A stretch of DNA of 64,000 bases from NCBI RefSeq assembly GCF_031583065.1, contig NZ_CP134053.1, positions 5,373,001-5,437,000 of the forward strand, in the 5' to 3' direction. Both the position numbers and the translations under genes were made by a program. Below are positions 58,920-64,000 of the stretch, one piece after another (positions within the stretch are counted from its first letter, which is position 1; the number at the start of each line of letters is the position of its first letter). The DNA is from Streptomyces sp. CGMCC 4.7035. GTDB lineage: Bacteria; Actinomycetota; Actinomycetes; Streptomycetales; Streptomycetaceae. The notes beneath the pieces were generated by a model that saw only the letters and a program-made list of their open reading frames with translations, searched no databases and was not told where the DNA came from.

Positions 58920-60431
58920 TCAGCCGCCGGACAGGACCCTGACCAGGTCCTCGGCCGTGCGGCAGCGGTCCAGGAGCTCCTTGACGTGATTACGCGTTCC
59001 GCGAAGCGGTTCCAGGGTTGGGACGCGCTGGAGCGAGTCCCGGCCCGGCAGGTCGAAGATGACCGAGTCCCAGGAGGCCGCCGCGACGTCGTCCGCGTAC
59101 TGGTCCAGGCAGCGGCCGCGGAAGTAGGCGCGTGTGTCCTCCGGCGGCTTCGTACGGGCCCGCTCGACGTCGTCCTCGGTCAGCAGCCGCTTCATCTTGC
59201 CGCGGGCCGCCAGACGGTTGTAGAGGCCCTTCTCGGCGCGTACGTCGGCGTACTGGAGGTCGACGAGGTGGAGCCTGGCGGCGTCCCAGTCGAGGCCGTC
59301 GCGGCGCCGGTAGCCCTCCATGAGTTCTCGTTTGGCGACCCAGTCGAGTTCGCCGGCGAGGCTCATGGGGTCGCGCTCCAGGCGGTTGAGGGTGTCCTCC
59401 CAGCGGGAGAGGACGTCCTTGGTCTGTTCGTCGGCGTCCGCTCCGTAGCGCTCCTCCACGTATTTGCGCGACAGCTCGTAGTACTCCATCTGGAGCTGGA
59501 CGGCGGTGAGTGTCCGGCCGCTGCGGAGGGTGACGAGGCGCTTGAGTGTGGGGTCGTGGGAGACCTGGTGGAGGGTGCGTACGGGCTGGTCGACGGCGAG
59601 GTCGACGGCGATGAAGCCGTCCTCGATCATCGACAGGACGAGGGCCGTCGTGCCGAGTTTGAGGTAGGTGGAGATCTCGGAGAGGTTGGCGTCGCCGATG
59701 ATCACGTGGAGGCGCCGGTATTTCTCGGCGTCCGCGTGGGGTTCGTCCCGGGTGTTGATGATGGGGCGTTTCAGGGTGGTTTCGAGGCCGACCTCGACTT
59801 CGAAGTAGTCGGCGCGCTGGCTGAGCTGGAAGCCGTGTTCGTGGCCGTCCTGGCCGATGCCGACGCGGCCGGCTCCGGCGAAGACCTGGCGGGAGACGAA
59901 GAACGGTGTGAGGTGGCGCACGATGTCGGAGAAGGGGGTTTCCCGCTTCATCAGGTAGTTCTCGTGCGTGCCGTAGGAGGCGCCCTTGTTGTCGGTGTTG
60001 TTCTTGTAGAGGTGGATCGGCTGGGCGCCGGGGAGCTGGGCGGCTCGTTCTGCGGCTTCTGCCATGATCCGTTCGCCGGCTTTGTCCCAGAGGACGGCGT
60101 CGCGGGGGTTGGTGACCTCGGGGGCACTGTATTCGGGGTGTGCGTGGTCGACGTAGAGCCGTGCGCCGTTGGTGAGGATCACGTTGGCGAGGCCGATGTC
60201 CTCGTCGGTGAGCTGGCTGGCGTCGGCGGCCTCGCGGGCGAGGTCGAAGCCTCGGGCGTCCCGCAGCGGGTTTTCTTCCTCGAAGTCCCAGCGGGCCCGG
60301 CGGGCCCGGTGCATCGCCGCGGCGTAGGCGTTGACGATCTGGGATGAGGTGAGCATGGCATTGGCGTTGGGGTGGCCGGGGACGGAGATGCCGTACTCCG
60401 TCTCGATGCCCATTACTCGCCGTACGGTCAT
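58920..60431 (-). CDS. dop: Pup deamidase/depupylase Dop
   Basis: 503 residues, homologous to PafA. N-terminal metal site [23 protein letters not shown], Dop-specific loop of about 40 residues ([30 protein letters not shown]), catalytic region [20 protein letters not shown] and [31 protein letters not shown]. Removes Pup from substrates; its deamidase function should be redundant here since Pup ends in Glu. Start ATG 60431. It lies upstream of pup with a 191-base gap that probably holds a pup promoter. Confidence 0.95.
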   Translation of the reverse strand: MTVRRVMGIETEYGISVPGHPNANAMLTSSQIVNAYAAAMHRARRARWDFEEENPLRDARGFDLAREAADASQLTDEDIGLANVILTNGARLYVDHAHPEYSAPEVTNPRDAVLWDKAGERIMAEAAERAAQLPGAQPIHLYKNNTDNKGASYGTHENYLMKRETPFSDIVRHLTPFFVSRQVFAGAGRVGIGQDGHEHGFQLSQRADYFEVEVGLETTLKRPIINTRDEPHADAEKYRRLHVIIGDANLSEISTYLKLGTTALVLSMIEDGFIAVDLAVDQPVRTLHQVSHDPTLKRLVTLRSGRTLTAVQLQMEYYELSRKYVEERYGADADEQTKDVLSRWEDTLNRLERDPMSLAGELDWVAKRELMEGYRRRDGLDWDAARLHLVDLQYADVRAEKGLYNRLAARGKMKRLLTEDDVERARTKPPEDTRAYFRGRCLDQYADDVAAASWDSVIFDLPGRDSLQRVPTLEPLRGTRNHVKELLDRCRTAEDLVRVLSGG

Positions 60432-60637
60432 GCGGCCCTCCTTGCCCGGCGGCGCCCTCGGTCGGGGGCGGCGCTCAGTTACCGCTGGTGCTCCGGTGCG
60501 CGTGCGGTGCCCGTCCCCGCACGGCGCGACGCGGCGGTACGAATGAGCCTAGAACGCCTCTGCGCTGGTGGGGAGATCATTTGCGTCTTTGCCTTGTTCC
60601 GGCTGTGGCCTGGGATGCCTTGGCCTGGAAAGCAGTC

Positions 60638-60670
60638 GGCTGCGGGTACCCGGTGGGGGCACCCGCAGCC
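60638..60670 (-). terminator. Terminator after arc
   Basis: Perfect 10-bp stem GGCTGCGGGT / ACCCGCAGCC, 11 bases beyond the arc stop and upstream of dop. The dop-pup-prcBA set is therefore likely transcribed separately from arc. Confidence 0.75.
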
Positions 60671-60680
60671 GCCCTGTGTT

Positions 60681-62447
60681 TTACAGGTACTGTCCGGTGT
60701 TCGCCACCGTGTCGATGGAGCGTCCGGTGTCTGCGCCCTGCTTTCCGGTGATGAGGGTGCGAATGTAGACGATCCGCTCGCCCTTCTTTCCGGAGATGCG
60801 GGCCCAGTCGTCGGGGTTGGTGGTGTTGGGCAGGTCCTCGTTCTCCTTGAACTCGTCCACGCATGCCTGGAGGAGGTGGGAGACCCTGAGGCCTTTCTGG
60901 TTGTGTTCGAGGAAGTCCTTGATCGCCATTTTCTTGGCGCGTCCGACAATGTTTTCGATCATGGCGCCGGAGTTGAAGTCCTTGAAGTAGAGGACTTCCT
61001 TGTCGCCGTTGGCGTAGGTGACCTCGAGGAAGCGGTTCTCGTCGGATTCGGCGTACATCTGTTCCACGGCGGTCTGGATCATGCCGTGGACGGTGGCCGC
61101 CTTGTCGCCTCGGTGCTCGCCGACGTCGTCGGCGTGCAGGGGGAGGTTCTCGGTGAGGTACTTCCCGAAGATGTCCCTGGCCGCTTCGGCGTCCGGACGT
61201 TCGATCTTGATCTTCACATCGAGGCGGCCGGGTCGCAGGATGGCGGGGTCGATCATGTCCTCGCGGTTGGAGGCGCCGATGACCACGACGTTCTCCAGGC
61301 CTTCCACGCCGTCGATCTCGGCGAGCAGCTGGGGGACGATGGTGTTTTCCACGTCGGAGCTGACGCCGGAGCCGCGGGTGCGGAAGAGGGATTCCATCTC
61401 GTCGAAGAAGACGATGACGGGGGTGCCCTCGCTGGCCTTTTCACGGGCCCGCTGGAAGACGAGGCGGATCTGTCGCTCGGTCTCGCCGACGTACTTGTTG
61501 AGGAGCTCGGGGCCCTTGATGTTGAGGAAGAAGCTCTTGCCTGCGGCTTGGCCGGTGACTTCGGCGACCTTCTTGGCCAGTGAGTTGGCCACGGCCTTGG
61601 CGATGAGGGTCTTTCCGCATCCGGGGGGCCCGTACAGCAGGACGCCCTTGGGCGGCCGCAGTTCGTGCTCCTTGAACAGGTCGGGGTAGAGGTACGGGAG
61701 CTCGACCGCGTCGCGGATGGCTTCGATCTGGCCGGCGAGGCCGCCGATCTGCTCGTAGCCGATGTCGGGTACCTCTTCGAGGACGAGTTCCTCGACCTCG
61801 CTCTTGGGGACCACTTCGTAGACGTAGCCGGAGCGGGGTTCGAGCAGGAGGGCGTCGCCGGGGCGGATGGTGACGTCCAGCAGCGGCTCGGCGAGCCGTA
61901 CCACCCGTTCCTCGTCGGTGTGCCCGAGTACGAGGGCGCGCTCGCCGTCCTCGAGGATTTCCTTGAGGGTGACGATGTCCCCGACTCGCTCGAACTCCAT
62001 GGCTTCGACCACGTTGAGCGCTTCGTTGAGCATCAGTTCCTGGCCGCGGCGGAGCTCGTCGAGCTCCACGCTGGGGCTGACGTTCACGCGGAGTTTGCGG
62101 CCTCCGGTGAAGATGTCGGCCGTGCCGTCCTCGTTCGCCTGCAGGAAGACACCGAAGCCGGCCGGTGGCTGTGCGAGCCGGTCGACTTCTTCCTTGAGGG
62201 CCACGATCTGGTCGCGGGCCTCACGGAGCGTATTGGCGAGCCGCTCGTTCTGTGCGGACACGCCGGCCAGGTTGGTCTGCAGCTCGACGATCCGCTCTTC
62301 GAGAATTCTCGTGTGTCGCGGAGAGTCGGCGAGCTTGCGTCGCAGGACGGCGATCTCCTGCTCAAGGTAGGCGATCTGCCCGGCCGGGTCGTCAGACCCT
62401 CGTCCCGGGCGGATGCCGCGGTTCATGTCGTCGTCGTGGGCTGCCAC
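60681..62447 (-). CDS. arc: Proteasomal AAA+ ATPase ARC/Mpa
   Basis: 588 residues from GTG 62447, with GGAGGTGAGG upstream. N-terminal coiled coil (about 20-85, [37 protein letters not shown]), which binds Pup, then double OB folds and one AAA+ module: Walker [23 protein letters not shown], Walker [19 protein letters not shown], Arg-finger region [13 protein letters not shown]. It ends GQYL, the proteasome-docking tail. Unfolds pupylated proteins into the PrcAB chamber. Divergent from a ferredoxin gene across 245 bases. Confidence 0.95.
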   Translation of the reverse strand: MAAHDDDMNRGIRPGRGSDDPAGQIAYLEQEIAVLRRKLADSPRHTRILEERIVELQTNLAGVSAQNERLANTLREARDQIVALKEEVDRLAQPPAGFGVFLQANEDGTADIFTGGRKLRVNVSPSVELDELRRGQELMLNEALNVVEAMEFERVGDIVTLKEILEDGERALVLGHTDEERVVRLAEPLLDVTIRPGDALLLEPRSGYVYEVVPKSEVEELVLEEVPDIGYEQIGGLAGQIEAIRDAVELPYLYPDLFKEHELRPPKGVLLYGPPGCGKTLIAKAVANSLAKKVAEVTGQAAGKSFFLNIKGPELLNKYVGETERQIRLVFQRAREKASEGTPVIVFFDEMESLFRTRGSGVSSDVENTIVPQLLAEIDGVEGLENVVVIGASNREDMIDPAILRPGRLDVKIKIERPDAEAARDIFGKYLTENLPLHADDVGEHRGDKAATVHGMIQTAVEQMYAESDENRFLEVTYANGDKEVLYFKDFNSGAMIENIVGRAKKMAIKDFLEHNQKGLRVSHLLQACVDEFKENEDLPNTTNPDDWARISGKKGERIVYIRTLITGKQGADTGRSIDTVANTGQYL

Positions 62448-62692
62448 GGTCCTCACCTCCTCCAAGGGGAGCTGGACGCTTCCAGACCCTACCTGGGTGG
62501 GTGTCGATTGAAACCCCTAGATCACAAAGACTGTCGAGGTGTGTCCGATCTTCACCCTTGCGCTCTCCCTCACGCCAGGGGAATACCCACCGAACATGAT
62601 TGGGAAGCGGCCGAAGGTAGGGTCGGGGTGTTCAACACCCGTCGGAGCTGGCCCGATTCCCGGGCGGCTCCGCGCAGGAAACAGCAGGGGAG

Positions 62693-62998
62693 ATGACCGT
62701 GCAGCAGCAGGCCGGTGTCGACGGCGAGGCGCTGGAGGTCTGGATCGACCAGGATCTGTGTACCGGTGATGGCATCTGTGCCCAGTACGCGCCCGAGGTC
62801 TTTGAGCTGGACATCGACGGCCTGGCCTATGTGAAGGGCCCGGATGAGGAGCTTTTGCAGGCCAGGGGGGCCACAACGCCCGTTCCGCTGCCGCTTCTCA
62901 CCGATGTCGTGGACTCGGCGCGGGAGTGTCCGGGTGAGTGCATCCATGTGCGTCGGGTTTCGGACAGGGTGGAGGTCTTCGGGCCCGACGCTGAGTGA
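62693..62998 (+). CDS. Single-cluster ferredoxin
   Basis: 101 residues. Ferredoxin fold with cluster ligands CTGDGIC (the first spacing C-x5-C, with Asp where a 4Fe-4S protein would have the second Cys, typical of 3Fe-4S types) and SARECPGECIH. FELDIDGLAYVKGPDEELLQ lies between. It may donate electrons to cytochromes P450 such as RarE or to another oxidoreductase; the partner is not identifiable. Divergent from arc, which is a conserved arrangement as I remember it. ATG 62693 follows GGGGAGATG. Confidence 0.85.
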   Translation: MTVQQQAGVDGEALEVWIDQDLCTGDGICAQYAPEVFELDIDGLAYVKGPDEELLQARGATTPVPLPLLTDVVDSARECPGECIHVRRVSDRVEVFGPDAE

Positions 62999-63079
62999 TG
63001 ATGTGCTCACTGGGCGTCATGTGATGTCTGGTTTCTCACATCGTGTTTGTCGTACCGACGCGCCCGTGTCTCCCGGCGG

Positions 63080-63661
63080 TCACACGTTCTGTGCGCCGGT
63101 GGGGGCGGAGCGGATGAACGCGCCCCCCTTCCACTGCCACTTGGCGCGGTTCTTCACGTCGGGGCAGCAACTCGGTACGTCGGGCGAGGAGTAGCCGAGG
63201 AGGGTCGCGGTGACCGTGGCGTCGCGGAGGGCGAAGTCGGTGACGGTGAGGCGGTCCTTGGGGTCGACCAGGGTGGCGACGACGCGTGGCCGGGTGGTGC
63301 CCGCGGCCTGGGTGAGGACGTAGACGCCGTCGGGTGGGGTGCCCATGGCGGTGTCGCAGCGGACGAGGGCGACGGTTTCGGGGTGGCCGTCGCCGTCGAG
63401 GTCGCCGGTGGCTTTCTTCCGGACGAGGAGTTTGGTGGTGGGGCCGCAGTCGAGGGGGAAGTGGGCCTTGGCCGGGTCGGGGGGTGCCGTGGGGGCCGGG
63501 GGCGTCTTGGTGTCGGTGTGGGTCTGGGCCGCTGTCGCGGAGCCGGGCTGCAGCACGGAGGACAGGGCGATCACACCGGAGACGGCGGTGGCTGTGGCGA
63601 CCCAGTGGATGGGTCGGGTGGTGGTGTGAGCGAGTTCCGGAACGGCGGAGGGCTGCAGCAC
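63080..63661 (-). CDS. Secreted or membrane-anchored hypothetical protein with FG-GAP-like motif
   Basis: 193 residues from GTG 63661, with AGGAG about 11 bases upstream; the ATG at 63718 is an alternative. An N-terminal hydrophobic stretch (WVATATAVSGVIALSSVLQPGSATA) acts as a signal peptide or anchor, followed by a Pro/Thr-rich linker. The body contains ATGDLDGDGHPETVALVRCD, a calcium-binding FG-GAP-like motif, and ends SCCPDVKNRAKWQWKGGAFIRSAPTGAQNV. Four or five cysteines (LDCGP, LVRCD, SCCPD). Streptomyces has several such small lipoprotein-like or secreted proteins; function unknown. Confidence 0.72.
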   Translation of the reverse strand: MLQPSAVPELAHTTTRPIHWVATATAVSGVIALSSVLQPGSATAAQTHTDTKTPPAPTAPPDPAKAHFPLDCGPTTKLLVRKKATGDLDGDGHPETVALVRCDTAMGTPPDGVYVLTQAAGTTRPRVVATLVDPKDRLTVTDFALRDATVTATLLGYSSPDVPSCCPDVKNRAKWQWKGGAFIRSAPTGAQNV

Positions 63662-63798
63662 GAGAGAAGTGTCTCCTGGGAGGGCTGTGCCGGTGGGGTG
63701 CCCCGCATCGTGCCACACGTCACAGTGCGGGGGAACGGCGGGGGCCGCACTTCTGGTGTCGTGTCAGGTTCCGGTGTGCGCCGGTGTCCCAACGCGTG

Positions 63799-63848
63799 AG
63801 CGCCGTGGTCGAGTTCCCCGGTGGGTGCGGGAACTGGGCCACGGCGCT
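63799..63848 (-). terminator. Long hairpin after the probable trmI gene
   Basis: Arms AGCGCCGTGG ... GTTCCC and GGGAAC ... CCACGGCGCT, imperfect in the middle, 28 bases beyond the stop at 63876 on the minus strand. Confidence 0.65.
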
Positions 63849-63875
63849 GGTGCGTTGGTTGCGGTGGGGGCGGCC

Positions 63876-64000
63876 TCAGCGGCCGGCGCCTCCGTCGGCG
63901 TTGGGGCCGGCGTAGTCCTCGCCGTAGGCGCCCTTGGCGGGGCGGCGGCGGCGCATGGGCGGCTCGACGCCGTCGGCGAGGCGGCGGGCGGTGAGGAGGA
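63876..64000 (-). CDS. 3' end of a gene, probably tRNA (adenine-58-N1)-methyltransferase
   Basis: Only the last ~40 codons are in the window, ending RRLADGVEPPMRRRRPAKGAYGEDYAGPNADGGAGR and stop. The phrase TARRLADGVEPPMR..RPAKGAYGEDY is the C-terminus I associate with the actinobacterial TrmI family, and trmI is next to the proteasome ATPase gene in mycobacteria. The catalytic domain is outside the window, so this is a likely but not certain assignment. Confidence 0.6.
   Translation of the reverse strand, partial: LLTARRLADGVEPPMRRRRPAKGAYGEDYAGPNADGGAGR

Overview
The window is high-GC actinobacterial chromosome, almost certainly Streptomyces. The evidence is strong G/C bias at third codon positions, a conservon operon, a complete Pup-proteasome locus and several typical Streptomyces intergenic repeats. 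The gene order closely follows what I remember of the S. coelicolor core chromosome from about SCO1601 to SCO1650. No search was run, so any SCO correspondence is recall. The final gene runs off the right edge and the first gene is probably cut at the left edge.

Layout. (1) 1-8.4 kb: DUF1844 and SseB-like proteins, a secreted beta-lactamase-fold hydrolase followed by a 219-bp MITE-like element, a mycosin-like protease coupled to a Pro-rich membrane protein, a PLP fold-III enzyme and a secreted HAD phosphatase. (2) 8.4-13.6 kb: a likely ethanolamine (gamma-glutamylation) catabolic cluster, with glnA4, aldehyde dehydrogenase, SDR, a FadR-type regulator and a gamma-glutamyl hydrolase. (3) 13.6-23.4 kb: a LysR regulator with a TDT-family transporter, a BtuF-like protein, an XRE-cupin regulator, a glycine-betaine ABC transporter (ATPase plus fused permease/binding protein), a 5'-3' exonuclease and an iron-box-controlled siderophore-interacting protein. 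(4) 23.4-27.6 kb: a decayed PadR-linked drug-type ABC exporter. Both ABC genes carry frameshifts, and a TnpB-only IS200/IS605-type element sits inside the ATPase gene. (5) 27.7-30.4 kb: an APC permease and a pseudouridine synthase. (6) 30.4-35.3 kb: a conservon (rarA-E / cvn9 type) with minisatellites between rarD and rarE. (7) 35.6-43.6 kb: a TetR regulator and four genes (two DUF1989 proteins, a biotin-dependent carboxylase and allophanate hydrolase) best read as a guanidine degradation pathway rather than a simple urea pathway. (8) 43.6-64 kb: helY, tatC, tatA, pafC, pafB, two FKBP isomerases, pafA, an MFS/LacI pair, prcA, prcB, an endonuclease VII-like HNH gene, pup, dop, arc, a ferredoxin, a secreted hypothetical protein and the 3' end of a probable trmI.

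Main regulatory observation. A near-palindromic operator, TTTCTGTCG-N2-CGACAGAAA, lies once in front of the carboxyguanidine/urea operon next to the TetR gene. It occurs twice, back to back, 9 kb away in front of the APC permease. This links an otherwise unconnected permease to the pathway as a likely substrate importer. No guanidine riboswitch was recognised upstream, so the TetR protein may replace it.

Second main observation. The insertion site of the TnpB element can be reconstructed: removing 24208-25661 rejoins the ATPase reading frame and restores an ATGA overlap with the permease gene. The TnpB gene itself carries a 30-nt in-frame insertion of a local palindromic repeat directly after its first RuvC aspartate.
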